The position numbers and the translations under genes are program-made. From contig JAJUIM010000010.1 of assembly GCA_029267645.1 (NCBI GenBank), positions 1 to 17,776 on the forward strand: 17,776 nucleotides of DNA, in the 5' to 3' direction. The DNA is from Microbacterium sp. (GTDB lineage Bacteria > Actinomycetota > Actinomycetes > Actinomycetales > Microbacteriaceae). Shown here one piece after another: positions 1-8,487 of this stretch. Numbering within the stretch: the first letter of the stretch is position 1; each line of letters begins with the position of its first letter. The notes beneath the pieces are model-generated. The model was given only the letters and a program-made list of their open reading frames with translations. It searched no databases and was not told the origin of the DNA.

Positions 1-27
1 CACGCCGCGGAAGAGCAGGTCGTACAT
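1..27 (-). CDS. pyrD: Probable dihydroorotate dehydrogenase (quinone), N-terminal fragment of nine codons
   Basis: Only nine codons are inside the window, reading MYDLLFRGV from an ATG at 25-27. A GAGGAG ribosome binding site lies at 36-41, overlapping the end of nrdR, with good spacing, so the start is convincing. The opening resembles the MY.LLFR start of actinobacterial class 2 (quinone-linked) dihydroorotate dehydrogenases, which oxidise dihydroorotate to orotate at the membrane in pyrimidine synthesis. From memory, pyrD often follows nrdR in this family of bacteria. That a gene starts here is well supported; the identity is an inference from nine residues and neighbourhood. Confidence 0.55.
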
Positions 28-32
28 CGGGT

Positions 33-494
33 TCACTCCTCGATCGGGCCGTGGTCGGCGCGCAGCTCGGCGATCGCGTCCTCGAAGTCCTCGAGCGATT
101 CGAACGCGCGGTAGACGCTCGCGAAGCGCAGGTACGCGATCTCGTCGAGCTCGCGCAGCGGGTCGAGGATCGCAAGCCCGATCTCGTTGGCCTCGAGCGT
201 GCTCTGCCCGGTCTGCCGCAGCGCGGCCTCGACCTTCTGGGCGAGCACCGCGAGGTCGTCGTCCGTCACGGGGCGCCCCTGGCACGCCTTGCGCGCGCCG
301 CTGATCACCTTGTCGCGCGAGAACGGCTCGACCGCGCCGGAGCGCTTCACGACGCTGAGGCTCGCGGTCTCGACCGTCGAGAACCGTCCCCCGCACTCGG
401 GGCACTGACGGCGGCGGCGGATCGACAGCCCGTCGTCGGAGGTGCGCGAATCGATCACGCGCGAGTCGGGGTGGCGACAGAAGGGGCAGTGCAT
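33..494 (-). CDS. nrdR: Transcriptional repressor NrdR
   Basis: A 153-residue protein of the usual NrdR length. NrdR represses ribonucleotide reductase genes by sensing ATP and dATP. The N-terminal zinc ribbon is visible as paired cysteines C3/C6 and C31/C34 around the basic stretch [11 protein letters not shown]. The ATP-cone domain follows from about residue 48 ([16 protein letters not shown]) to about 138. The start at MHCPFC is fixed by the conserved opening, although the GGAG ribosome binding site sits only about two bases from the ATG, which is unusually close. The gene follows hisD by 42 bases and its stop lies next to the ribosome binding site of the next gene. No NrdR box or nrd gene is in the window, so its targets lie elsewhere. 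Confidence 0.96.
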   Translation of the reverse strand: MHCPFCRHPDSRVIDSRTSDDGLSIRRRRQCPECGGRFSTVETASLSVVKRSGAVEPFSRDKVISGARKACQGRPVTDDDLAVLAQKVEAALRQTGQSTLEANEIGLAILDPLRELDEIAYLRFASVYRAFESLEDFEDAIAELRADHGPIEE

Positions 495-536
495 AACTCC
501 GTCAGCCTACCGCGCGGGATCCGCGAGTCCGCCCGG

Positions 537-1838
537 TCACGCGAAGCGCGCGCGCACGGCCTCGCCGTGTGCCGGCAGCGACTCGGCATCGGCGAGCGCG
601 ACGATCCTGTCGGCGACCTCCCCGAGCGCGTCGCGGTCGTACTCGATCACCTGCTGGGGGCGCAGGAACGTGTATGCGCCGAGGCCCGACGCGTACCGCG
701 ACTGCCCGCCGGTCGGCAGCACGTGATTGCTGCCGGCCATGTAGTCGCCGAGGCTCACGGGCGTCGCGGATCCGACGAACAGCGCGCCCGCGTTCGTGTA
801 GCGGGATGCCGCCTCGCGCGCGTCGGCGAGGTGCAGCTCGAGGTGCTCGGGCCCGTAGGCGTTGCTGAAGCGCTCCATCATCGCGGCGTCGTCGACGAGG
901 ACGATCGCCGACTGCGGTCCCGCGAGCGCCGCCTCGACGCGCGCGGAGTGCCGCGTCGCCGCCGCGAGCTCTGCGACGTGCCGCTGCACGCCCTCGGCGA
1001 GCTCGTCGGACGTCGTCACGAGCACTGCGGCGGCCTGCTCGTCGTGCTCGGCCTGGCTCACGAGGTCGGCCGCGACGAGGCGGGCATCGGCCGAGGCGTC
1101 GGCCGCGATGAGGATCTCGGTCGCGCCCGCCTCGGCGTCTGTCCCGACGAAGCCCGCGACGATGCGCTTGGCCGACGCGACGAAGTTGTTCCCCGGGCCC
1201 GTGACGACGTCGACGGGGTCGAGGCCGATGCCCGCGACGCCATGCGCGAAGGCGCCGATCGCGCCCGCTCCCCCGATGGCGTACACCTCGTCGACGCCGA
1301 GCAGGCCGGCCACCGCGAGGATCGTCGGGTGCACGCGGCCGCCCTGGTCGGCCTGCGGCGGCGAGGCGAGTGCGATGCTGCCGACGCCCGCGACCTGCGC
1401 CGGGACGACGTTCATGATGACGCTCGACGGGTACACCGCCTTGCCGCCCGGCACGTACACGCCGGCGCGGCCGACGGGCTGCCAGCGCTGCGTGATGCGC
1501 GCGCCCGACGCGATGTCAGTCGTCTTCGGGTCGGGCACCTGCGCCGCGGATCCCTCGCGGACGCGCGCGATGGCCTCGTCGAGCGCCAGGCGCACGGCGG
1601 GGTCGAGCTGCGCGACGGCCTCGGCGATGTGCTGCTCGGGGACCTGGATCTCGTGGCCCTCGACGCCGTCGAACCTGGCGGCCTGCTCGCGCAGCGCCGC
1701 CTCGCCGTCGCGGCGAACGGCAGAGACGATCGCCTCGGCCGCGTCGAGCGCGGCCGCGAGCGCCTCGCTCGCGCGCGGCACGGCCGCGAGCAGCTCGGCG
1801 GGGCTCGGAGCGGCGCCCCGCAGATCGATCGTGCGCAT
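537..1838 (-). CDS. hisD: Histidinol dehydrogenase
   Basis: A 433-residue cytoplasmic enzyme performing the last two steps of histidine synthesis, the NAD-dependent oxidation of L-histidinol to L-histidine. The zinc ligands expected for the family are present: Q262 and H265 in SQAEHD, D365 in SLGDYMAGS and H424 in LPAHGEAV. The catalytic Glu-His pair is E331-H332 in YGPEHLEL. The glycine-rich stretch AIGGAGAIGAFAHG (187-200) and VTGPGN (212-217) are also typical. The frame stays open upstream to 2252, but the conserved protein begins at MRTIDLRG, with AAAGGGA at 1845-1851 as ribosome binding site, so the ATG at 1836-1838 is chosen. It lies 37 bases after the membrane protein gene. Other his genes are not in the window. 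Nothing is missing or broken. Confidence 0.97.
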   Translation of the reverse strand: MRTIDLRGAAPSPAELLAAVPRASEALAAALDAAEAIVSAVRRDGEAALREQAARFDGVEGHEIQVPEQHIAEAVAQLDPAVRLALDEAIARVREGSAAQVPDPKTTDIASGARITQRWQPVGRAGVYVPGGKAVYPSSVIMNVVPAQVAGVGSIALASPPQADQGGRVHPTILAVAGLLGVDEVYAIGGAGAIGAFAHGVAGIGLDPVDVVTGPGNNFVASAKRIVAGFVGTDAEAGATEILIAADASADARLVAADLVSQAEHDEQAAAVLVTTSDELAEGVQRHVAELAAATRHSARVEAALAGPQSAIVLVDDAAMMERFSNAYGPEHLELHLADAREAASRYTNAGALFVGSATPVSLGDYMAGSNHVLPTGGQSRYASGLGAYTFLRPQQVIEYDRDALGEVADRIVALADAESLPAHGEAVRARFA

Positions 1839-1875
1839 GCGCGATCCCTTTCGTCGTTCGGTGTCGGAGGGCGGC

Positions 1876-3255
1876 TCAGCCGCGCGTGATGCCCGACACG
1901 TCGTGCAGGTAGCCGATGCGGCCGTCGTCGTGGCGCATGACGAAGTAGGTGCCGCGGTCTTCGAGCACGAGGGCCCACGCGGTCGGGCCGACCGTGTAGA
2001 TCGGGCGTCCCTCGACGTCGTGCACGTCGCGCTCGACGGGCGCGAGTGCCCAGAACGGCTGCGGCGCCGCCTGCGGCATGGCCGTCGTGCGCGGCTCGGG
2101 CTCGGCCGCCTGAGCTGCAACAGGCAGCACGGTCGTCTCCTGGGCGGACGTCTCCTGCGCAGCCGATTCCGCGGGGACCTCGGCGGCAGCCGCGGTCTCG
2201 TCCTCGCGCGCCGCCTCGGGCGCCGGCTGGGCGGTGTCGGCGGCAGCGTCAACCGTGGCGTCGGGCGTGGGCTGCGAGGCGTCTGCGCTCGCGTCCGCGG
2301 GCGCTTCGGGCTGCGCGACCTCGGGCTCAGGCTTCGCGACCTCGGGCTCAGGCTTCGGGGCCTGTGCCTGGGGCTCAGCCTGCGGCGCGGGAGCCGGGTA
2401 TTCGGGCTGCGGCGCGGGCGCCGGTGCGGCCGCGGTCACCGCCTGCGTGTCCTGCGCGAGCGGCGCGAAGAGCTCCTGGGCGCGCTGATCCGCGGCCGTC
2501 TGCTCGGGCGCCTGCTGCGGCCAGCCGAAGCCGGGAGCGGGTGTCGGCGCGGGAGCCGCGGGGCGCTCGGCGCGGATCAGCGGGCGTGCGGGACGGGCGA
2601 CGGGGTGCGCGGGGATCTCTTCGCGACCCTGGAAGTCCTCGGAGAACGGCGCGACGAAGCGCGCGAAGACCGTGAAGAACACGCCCGCGAGCGCGACGAC
2701 GAGCCCGATCCACACGACGGGGCCGACCGCGAAGGGGTTCTCGAACTGCGACGCCTCGCCGCCGAAGAACCCGCCGAAGCCGTCGGAGAGCTGCGAGAAC
2801 ATGCCGCCGATGGCGGACGACAGCTGGGTGAGCATGGCGGCCGCATCGAGCCAGGCGAGCGCCGAGATGACGAAGGCGACGGACGCCGCCTGATCGATGC
2901 TGAACGACCCGATGTTGCGGAAGGCGGTGAAGCGCCGCAGACCGAGCAGGAGGCACGCGACGACCGGCAGCGCGACCGCGCCGATCCAGGCGGCGCCGAG
3001 CGTCCAGATCGGCGAGTAGCCGGATCCGGGAAAGAGCGGGAGGAACGACAGCACGACGAGGATGACGCCGAGCCCCATGAGGATCCACTCGCGCAGCGTG
3101 AACGGCCCGAGGCCGTGCTGGCCTGCGGGCGCCGTGCTGGGCGCTTCGGGCTCGGACATCGCCTGCGTCACGAAGCGCGTCGGGGTGCCGGAGGGAACGG
3201 GCTCGGGTGCGGCGTGCGCCTCGGGGCCCGGGTAGGGGGCGTTCTGGTCGCTCAC
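1876..3255 (-). CDS. Four-helix membrane protein of unknown function with Pro/Ala/Glu-rich tail
   Basis: I do not recognise a named family. The 459-residue protein starts with GTG at 3253-3255 behind a clear GAGGAG ribosome binding site. Residues 1-50 are polar and proline-rich. Four hydrophobic segments follow at about 57-75, 86-106, 121-141 and 178-200, with a Gly/Phe-rich loop (GGFFGGEASQ region) before the last. Residues 210-398 form a low-complexity Pro/Ala/Glu/Gln linker containing KPEPEVA twice in tandem. The last 60 residues (about 400-459) look folded and end GRIGYLHDVSGITRG, with several aromatics and charged residues. An even number of helices would place both ends in the cytoplasm. 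It stands between dnaE1 and hisD, 71 bases from the former, and context gives no role. An envelope scaffold is possible but unproven. Confidence 0.85.
   Translation of the reverse strand: MSDQNAPYPGPEAHAAPEPVPSGTPTRFVTQAMSEPEAPSTAPAGQHGLGPFTLREWILMGLGVILVVLSFLPLFPGSGYSPIWTLGAAWIGAVALPVVACLLLGLRRFTAFRNIGSFSIDQAASVAFVISALAWLDAAAMLTQLSSAIGGMFSQLSDGFGGFFGGEASQFENPFAVGPVVWIGLVVALAGVFFTVFARFVAPFSEDFQGREEIPAHPVARPARPLIRAERPAAPAPTPAPGFGWPQQAPEQTAADQRAQELFAPLAQDTQAVTAAAPAPAPQPEYPAPAPQAEPQAQAPKPEPEVAKPEPEVAQPEAPADASADASQPTPDATVDAAADTAQPAPEAAREDETAAAAEVPAESAAQETSAQETTVLPVAAQAAEPEPRTTAMPQAAPQPFWALAPVERDVHDVEGRPIYTVGPTAWALVLEDRGTYFVMRHDDGRIGYLHDVSGITRG
2315..2356 (-). repeat. Two tandem 21-bp copies inside the membrane protein linker
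   Basis: A 21-base unit beginning GCGACCTCGGGCTCAG on the plus strand occurs twice head to tail at 2315-2335 and 2336-2356 and encodes the KPEPEVA heptad pair. The duplication keeps frame and probably arose by slippage in a low-complexity linker. Further copies are degenerate. Confidence 0.85.
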
Positions 3256-3326
3256 AGCGTGGATCCTCTCCTCGTGCGCGGCCGTCGCCGCGCGGTCTTC
3301 TCCATCCTACGGGCGGCGCTTCCGCG

Positions 3327-6300
3327 CTACCCGAGGCACTGCGGGCCGAGCAGCGCCTTGAGGTCGCCGAACAGCTCGGCCGAGACGCGCACGGGCATCG
3401 GCACCTCGAACACCTTGGCCGAGCGCCCGCGATGCATCTTGAGGCGCAACTCGGTTTCGCCCTCGTGGCGCTTCAGCACCTCGTGCAGCTCGCCGACGAC
3501 CCGCTCGGTCGCGCGCTGCTCGGGGATGAGCAGCGTGATGGGCGTCGTCTCGTCGACCGCCGCGATGTCGGGCGCGAACGCGGCCTGCGCGTGCAGGTTG
3601 AGCCCGTCGTCGCGCCGCGAGACGCGCCCGCGCACGACGAGGATCGAGTCCTGCACGAGGATCGGCTGGAACTCGGTGTAGGTCTTCCCCATGAACATGA
3701 CCGTGATCTCGGCGTCGAAGTCCTCGATCGTGATCATGCCGTAGGGGTTGCCGCTCGACTTCGCCACGCGGTGCTGCGCCGTCGTGACGAGGCCCGCGAT
3801 CGTGACCTGGTCGCCGTCCTCGAGATCCTCGGAGTTGACGACGTCGTTGATCGTCATCGAGCGGTGCTTCGCGAGTGCGACCTCGAGTCCGGCCAGCGGG
3901 TGATCCGAGACGTACAGCCCGAGCATGTCGCGCTCGAACGCGAGCTTGTCCTTCTTCGTCCACTCGGGGCGGTCTGGCACCTTCGACGGCTGCTCCTCCT
4001 CGCCGAACAGGCTGTCGAAGTCGAAGCCGATGGCGCCCTCTGCGGCCTTGCGCTTGTCTGCGACGGCCTGCTCGACCGCCTGCTCGTGGATCTCGACGAG
4101 CGCCCGGCGCGTGTTGCCCATCGTGTCGAAGGCGCCCGCCTTCGCGAGCGATTCGACCGTGCGCTTGTTCGTGACCTGCGCCGGCACGCGCTTGAGGAAG
4201 TCGTGGAAGCTCGTGTAGGGCCCCTCCTCGCGCGCGGCGATGATGCCCTCCACGACGTTGTGCCCCACGTTGCGGATCGCGCCGAGACCGAAGCGGATGT
4301 CGTCGCCGACGGCCGCGAAGAACTCGATCGACTCGCTCACGTCGGGCGGCAGGACGCGAATGCCCATGCGGCGGCACTCGTTGAGGTACATCGCGAGCTT
4401 GTCGCGCGAGTCGCCGACGCTCGTGAGGAGCGCGGCCATGTACTCGGCCGGATAGTGCGCCTTGAGGTACGCCGTCCAGTACGACACGACGCCGTACGCG
4501 GCCGAGTGCGCCTTGTTGAAGGCGTAGTCGGAGAAGGGCAGCAGGATGTCCCACAGCGCCTTGATCGCGCCCTCCGAGAAGCCGCGCTCGGTCATGCCGC
4601 CCGCGAAGCCCACGTACTGCTTGTCGAGCTCGGACTTCTTCTTCTTGCCCATCGCGCGGCGAAGGATGTCGGCCTGTCCGAGCGTAAAGCCCGCGACGCG
4701 CTGCGCGATCGCCATCACCTGCTCCTGGTAGATGATGAGGCCGTACGTCGTGTCGAGGATGTCGGCGAGCGGTTCCTCGAGCTCGGGGTGGATCGGCGTG
4801 ATCTTCTGTTCGCCGTTCTTGCGAAGCGCGTAGTTCGTGTGCGAGTTCGCGCCCATGGGGCCCGGCCGGTACAGCGCGATGACGGCCGAGATGTCCTCGA
4901 AGTTGTCGGGCTTCATGAGGCGCAGCAGCGAGCGCATGGGCCCGCCGTCGAGCTGGAACACGCCGAGGGTGTCGCCGCGCGCCAGCAGGTCGTACGCCTT
5001 GCGGTCGTCGAGCCCGAGCGTCTCGAGGTCGATCTCGACGCCCTTGTTCGTGCGCACGTTGTCGAGCGCGTCGGAGATGATCGTGAGGTTGCGCAGCCCC
5101 AGGAAGTCCATCTTGATGAGGCCGAGCGACTCGCACGCGGGATAGTCGAACTGCGTGACGATCTGCCCGTCCTGCTCGCGCTTCATGATCGGGATGATGT
5201 CGATGAGCGGATCGCTCGACATGATCACGCCGGCCGCGTGCACGCCCCACTGGCGCTTCAGCCCCTCGAGACCGACCGCGCGATCGAAGACCGTGCGCGC
5301 CTCGGGATCCGACTCGATGACCGCGCGGAACTCGCTGGCCTCCTTGTAGCGCGGGTGGTTCGAGTCGAACATGCCGTCGAGCGGCATGTCCTTGCCCATC
5401 ACGGGCGGCGGCATCGCCTTCGTCAGGCGCTCGCCCATGCTGAACGGGAAGCCGAGCACGCGGCCCGCGTCCTTGAGCGCCTGCTTCGACTTGATCGTGC
5501 CGTACGTGACGATCTGCGCGACGCGCTCGTCGCCGTACTTCTCGGTCACGTACTCGATGACCTCACCGCGGCGACGGTCGTCGAAGTCGACGTCGAAGTC
5601 GGGCATCGAGACGCGGTCGGGGTTGAGGAAGCGCTCGAAGATGAGGCCGTGCTCGAGCGGGTCGAGGTCGGTGATGCGCATGGCGTACGCGACCATGGAT
5701 CCCGCGCCCGAGCCGCGGCCCGGGCCCACGCGGATCCCGTGGTCCTTCGCCCAGTTGATGAAGTCGGCGACGACGAGGAAGTAGCCGGGGAACCGCATCT
5801 GCGTGATGATGCCGATCTCGTACTCGGCGCGCTTGCGCACCTCGTCGGGCACGCCGTTCGGGTAGCGGTAGTGCAGGCCCTTCTCGACCTCCTTGATGAA
5901 CCAGCTCTCCTCGGTCTCGCCCTCGGGGACGGGGAACCGCGGCATGTAGTTGGCGGAGGTGTCGAACTCGACGTCGCAGCGCTCTGCGATCAGCAGCGTG
6001 TTGTCGCACGCGTCGGGCATCTCGCTGAAGAGCTGGCGCATCTCGGCAGCCGACTTGATGTAGTAGCCATCGCCGTCGAGCTTGAAGCGGTTGGGGTCGT
6101 CGAGGGTCGATCCCGACTGCACGCACAGCAGCGCCTCGTGCGCGTTCGCGTCGTGCTGGTGGGTATAGTGCGAGTCGTTCGTCGCGACGACCGGGATGCC
6201 GAGGTCCTTCGCGATCTTCAGGAGGTCGGACCGCACGCGGCGCTCGATGTCGAGGCCGTGGTCCATGATCTCGGCGAAGTAGTTCTCCTTGCCGAAGATG

Positions 6301-6839
6301 TCCTGGAACTCGGCCGCCGCCTCGCGCGCTTCCTTGTACTGCCCGAGGCGCAGGCGCGTCTGGATCTCGCCCGACGGGCAGCCCGTCGTCGCGATGATGC
6401 CCTTCGAATAGGTCTGCAGCAGCTCGCGGTCCATGCGCGGCTTGAAGTAGTAGCCCTCGATCGAGGCGCGCGAGCTCAGCCGGAAGAGGTTGTGCATGCC
6501 CGGGGTGTTCTCGGCCCACATCGTCATGTGGGTGTACGCGCCGGATCCCGACACGTCGTCGCGCTTCTGCTCGGCCGTACCCCACGCGATACGGGTCTTG
6601 TCGGAGCGGTGCGTGCCCGGCGTGACGTACGCCTCGAGGCCGATGATCGGCTTGATGCCCTGCGCCTTCGCGGCCTTGTAGAACTCGAACGAGGCGTAGT
6701 TGTTGCCGTGGTCGGTCACCGCGATCGCCGGCATCTCCATCTCGGCGGCGGCCTTCGTCATGTCGGCGAGTTTCGCGGCCCCGTCCAGCATCGAGTACTC
6801 GCTGTGGACGTGGAGGTGCACGAAGGAGTCGGATGCCAT
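3327..6839 (-). CDS. dnaE1: DNA polymerase III subunit alpha (replicative DnaE1)
   Basis: A full-length 1170-residue replicative polymerase. The N-terminal PHP domain retains what appear to be all nine metal ligands of the proofreading-type PHP site: H10, H12, D19, H44, E69, H104, C154, D222 and H224. The polymerase active site has GPGRGSGAGS at 372-381, D416 and D418 in PDFDVDFDD, and D578 in KMDFLGL. A helix-hairpin-helix region and an OB fold (from about VTIAGLVTTAQHRV) follow near the C-terminus. The start is MASDSFVHLHVHSEYS, the conserved family opening, behind a closely spaced GGAG. The length and intact PHP site fit DnaE1 rather than the mutagenic DnaE2. The gene is preceded by a 145-base spacer with a large inverted repeat, so it may be transcribed separately from rluD. 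I see no convincing promoter. Confidence 0.98.
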   Translation of the reverse strand: MASDSFVHLHVHSEYSMLDGAAKLADMTKAAAEMEMPAIAVTDHGNNYASFEFYKAAKAQGIKPIIGLEAYVTPGTHRSDKTRIAWGTAEQKRDDVSGSGAYTHMTMWAENTPGMHNLFRLSSRASIEGYYFKPRMDRELLQTYSKGIIATTGCPSGEIQTRLRLGQYKEAREAAAEFQDIFGKENYFAEIMDHGLDIERRVRSDLLKIAKDLGIPVVATNDSHYTHQHDANAHEALLCVQSGSTLDDPNRFKLDGDGYYIKSAAEMRQLFSEMPDACDNTLLIAERCDVEFDTSANYMPRFPVPEGETEESWFIKEVEKGLHYRYPNGVPDEVRKRAEYEIGIITQMRFPGYFLVVADFINWAKDHGIRVGPGRGSGAGSMVAYAMRITDLDPLEHGLIFERFLNPDRVSMPDFDVDFDDRRRGEVIEYVTEKYGDERVAQIVTYGTIKSKQALKDAGRVLGFPFSMGERLTKAMPPPVMGKDMPLDGMFDSNHPRYKEASEFRAVIESDPEARTVFDRAVGLEGLKRQWGVHAAGVIMSSDPLIDIIPIMKREQDGQIVTQFDYPACESLGLIKMDFLGLRNLTIISDALDNVRTNKGVEIDLETLGLDDRKAYDLLARGDTLGVFQLDGGPMRSLLRLMKPDNFEDISAVIALYRPGPMGANSHTNYALRKNGEQKITPIHPELEEPLADILDTTYGLIIYQEQVMAIAQRVAGFTLGQADILRRAMGKKKKSELDKQYVGFAGGMTERGFSEGAIKALWDILLPFSDYAFNKAHSAAYGVVSYWTAYLKAHYPAEYMAALLTSVGDSRDKLAMYLNECRRMGIRVLPPDVSESIEFFAAVGDDIRFGLGAIRNVGHNVVEGIIAAREEGPYTSFHDFLKRVPAQVTNKRTVESLAKAGAFDTMGNTRRALVEIHEQAVEQAVADKRKAAEGAIGFDFDSLFGEEEQPSKVPDRPEWTKKDKLAFERDMLGLYVSDHPLAGLEVALAKHRSMTINDVVNSEDLEDGDQVTIAGLVTTAQHRVAKSSGNPYGMITIEDFDAEITVMFMGKTYTEFQPILVQDSILVVRGRVSRRDDGLNLHAQAAFAPDIAAVDETTPITLLIPEQRATERVVGELHEVLKRHEGETELRLKMHRGRSAKVFEVPMPVRVSAELFGDLKALLGPQCLG

Positions 6840-6909
6840 GCGCTCCAGTCTAGATTCGACGTCTGACGAGAGAGCGCGTGTCGCCCCACGTTCGCCGACG
6901 ATCGGATCC

Positions 6910-6958
6910 TTCGCCGAGGGTCTGACGGATCCCGCGGATCCGTCAGACCCTCGGCGAA
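6910..6958. repeat. Perfect 23-bp inverted repeat with 3-base loop in the rluD-dnaE1 spacer
   Basis: The arm 6910-6932 (TTCGCCGAGGGTCTGACGGA followed by TCC) is matched without error by its reverse complement at 6936-6958, leaving only CGC as loop. Shorter pieces recur around it: TTCGCCGA also at 6891-6898, GGATCC also at 6904-6909, and CTCGGCGA also at 6969-6976. There is no T-run after it on either strand, so it is not a textbook intrinsic terminator. It lies 27 bases after the rluD stop and could still stop transcription or protect the 3' end of the lspA-rluD message. Alternatively it could be a member of a dispersed REP-like family. Confidence 0.95.
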
Positions 6959-6984
6959 ATCACAGGTGCTCGGCGAGCGGCGGA

Positions 6985-7914
6985 TCAGAGGAGGCCGTCG
7001 CGCAGAAGGTCGACGGCGTGCTGGAGGTCGGCCGGGTAGGGCGACGTGAACGTCACGCGCTCGCCCGTCGCGGGGTGCTCGAAGCCGAGCTCGTGCGCGT
7101 GCAGCCACTGGCGCGTGAGGCCGAGCCGCTCCGCGAGCGTCGGGTCGGATCCGTACAGCGGGTCGCCGACGCACGGATGCCGGTGCGCGGCCATGTGGAC
7201 GCGGATCTGGTGCGTGCGGCCCGTCTCGAGGTGCACTTCGAGGAGCGAGGCGCGCGGGAACGCCTCGAGCGTCTCGTAGTGCGTCACCGAGTCCTTGCCA
7301 TCGGGTCGCACGGCGAACTTCCACGGGTGACCGGGATGGCGCCCGATGGGCGCGTCGATCGTGCCCGCGAACGGATCGGGGTGGCCCTGCACGACCGCGT
7401 GGTAGATCTTGTCGACCGTGCGGTCCTTGAACGCGCGCTTCAGCAGCGTGTAGGCGCGCTCGGACTTCGCGACGACCATGAGGCCGCTCGTACCGACGTC
7501 GAGCCGGTGCACGATGCCCTGCCGCTCGGCGGATCCGGACGTCGCGACGGGCACGCCGGCGGCGAGCAGCGCGCCGAGGACCGTCGGTCCCTCCCAGCCG
7601 AGCGACGGGTGCGCGGCGACGCCCGCGGGCTTGTCGATCACGACGATGTCGTCGTCCTGGAAGACGATCTGCAGTTCGGGCACCTCGACGGGCACGACCT
7701 GCGGATCCTGCTTCGGCGTCCACTCGACGTCGACCCAGGATCCGGCCGCGACGCGATCGGACTTGCCGACGGACGCGCCGTCGACCCGCACGCCGCCCTC
7801 GGCCACCACCTCGGCCGCGAACGTGCGCGAGAAGCCGAGCATCTTCGCGAGGGCGGCGTCGATGCGCGCTCCCTCGAGCCCGTCGGGAACGGGCAGGCGT
7901 CGCGACTCAGGCAT
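6985..7914 (-). CDS. rluD: RluA/RluD-family 23S rRNA pseudouridine synthase
   Basis: A 309-residue RNA-modifying enzyme converting uridine to pseudouridine in structured RNA. An S4-type RNA-binding domain occupies roughly residues 12-62 ([16 protein letters not shown] onward). The catalytic domain has IDKPAG at 93-98 and the active-site aspartate D139 in [16 protein letters not shown]. Later motifs include [13 protein letters not shown] and GDPLYG. The ATG at 7912-7914 overlaps the lspA stop by eight bases, which suggests coupled translation; this pairing with lspA is common in Gram-positive bacteria. The exact target uridines cannot be told from sequence alone, so the rluD label is by family (RluD, RluC and RluA share these motifs). 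Confidence 0.93.
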   Translation of the reverse strand: MPESRRLPVPDGLEGARIDAALAKMLGFSRTFAAEVVAEGGVRVDGASVGKSDRVAAGSWVDVEWTPKQDPQVVPVEVPELQIVFQDDDIVVIDKPAGVAAHPSLGWEGPTVLGALLAAGVPVATSGSAERQGIVHRLDVGTSGLMVVAKSERAYTLLKRAFKDRTVDKIYHAVVQGHPDPFAGTIDAPIGRHPGHPWKFAVRPDGKDSVTHYETLEAFPRASLLEVHLETGRTHQIRVHMAAHRHPCVGDPLYGSDPTLAERLGLTRQWLHAHELGFEHPATGERVTFTSPYPADLQHAVDLLRDGLL

Positions 7915-8476
7915 CGGCGGCCTCCGTGCTCTCGGCCTCCTCGGGCTTCTTCTCGCCGCGGGATCCGTCGAAGCTGATGCCGATGAGCACGAGCAGCGCG
8001 ACCGAGATCATGCCGCCGACGATGAAGATGTCGGCGACGTTGTAGATCGCGGGATTCGTCCAGAACCACATCCACGGCGTGAGGATGAAGTCGACGACGT
8101 GTCCGACGCCGAAGCCCGGGTCGCGCACGAGCCGGTCGGTGAGGTTGCCGAGCACGCCGCCCAGCAGCAGGCCGAGCACGATGGCCCAGAGCCGCGAGCG
8201 CACGCGCAGGATCGCGAGCACGACGATGCCGCAGGCGACGAGCGCGAGGGCGATCGTGAAGATCCAGGTCACGTCCTCACCCAGCGAGAAGGCGGCGCCA
8301 GGGTTGAACACGAGGAGCCACTGCAGGCCCTCGCCCACCACCTCGACTGGCTGCCCCTCGGTGAGGGTCGCGAGCATGTGCTGTTTGCTCAACTGATCGG
8401 CGGCCAGCACCAGGATCGCGAGAACCGCGATCGTGATGCCGGCCGCCGGGGCAGGAAGAGGGCGTCTTCCCTTCAC
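7907..8476 (-). CDS. lspA: Lipoprotein signal peptidase II
   Basis: A 189-residue integral membrane aspartic protease that removes the signal peptide from diacylated prolipoproteins. Four hydrophobic segments fall near residues 12-27, 70-90, 95-112 and 150-168. Conserved positions are D27 in DQLSK, N58 in FNPGAAFS, N111/R115 in GNLTDR, and the catalytic pair D129 in VVDFI and D149 in YNVADIFI. An acidic, charged tail ([16 protein letters not shown]) lies beyond the fold. The start is GTG at 8474-8476, 11 bases after the divIVA stop, with only a weak ribosome binding site, so translation may depend on the gene before it. No other start keeps the first helix. Confidence 0.97.
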   Translation of the reverse strand: MKGRRPLPAPAAGITIAVLAILVLAADQLSKQHMLATLTEGQPVEVVGEGLQWLLVFNPGAAFSLGEDVTWIFTIALALVACGIVVLAILRVRSRLWAIVLGLLLGGVLGNLTDRLVRDPGFGVGHVVDFILTPWMWFWTNPAIYNVADIFIVGGMISVALLVLIGISFDGSRGEKKPEEAESTEAADA

Positions 8477-8487
8477 GTCGTGCGAGC

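Noticed and set aside
537..2252. N-terminal extension of HisD to 571 residues
   Set aside because: The extra residues are the wrong frame of the membrane protein gene, and the canonical HisD opening MRTIDLRG has its own ribosome binding site.
2220..2420. Possible tandem repeat array or CRISPR-like pattern
   Set aside because: Only two exact 21-base copies exist and they encode part of a Pro/Glu-rich linker in frame; there are no spacers of uniform length.
862..3681. Plus-strand open frame of 939 codons opposite hisD and the membrane protein gene
   Set aside because: Antisense shadow crossing several real genes and spacers, with low-complexity Arg/Ala/Ser-rich translation.
3207..6866. Plus-strand open frame of 1219 codons opposite dnaE1
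   Set aside because: It mirrors dnaE1 and has a composition dominated by Arg, Val, Asp, Leu and His, as expected of antisense of GC-rich codons. No domain or ribosome binding site is visible, while dnaE1 is unambiguous.
6840..6909. Promoter for dnaE1 using TAGACT as -10
   Set aside because: No acceptable -35 at proper distance, and the hexamer is too close to the start codon to leave a leader.
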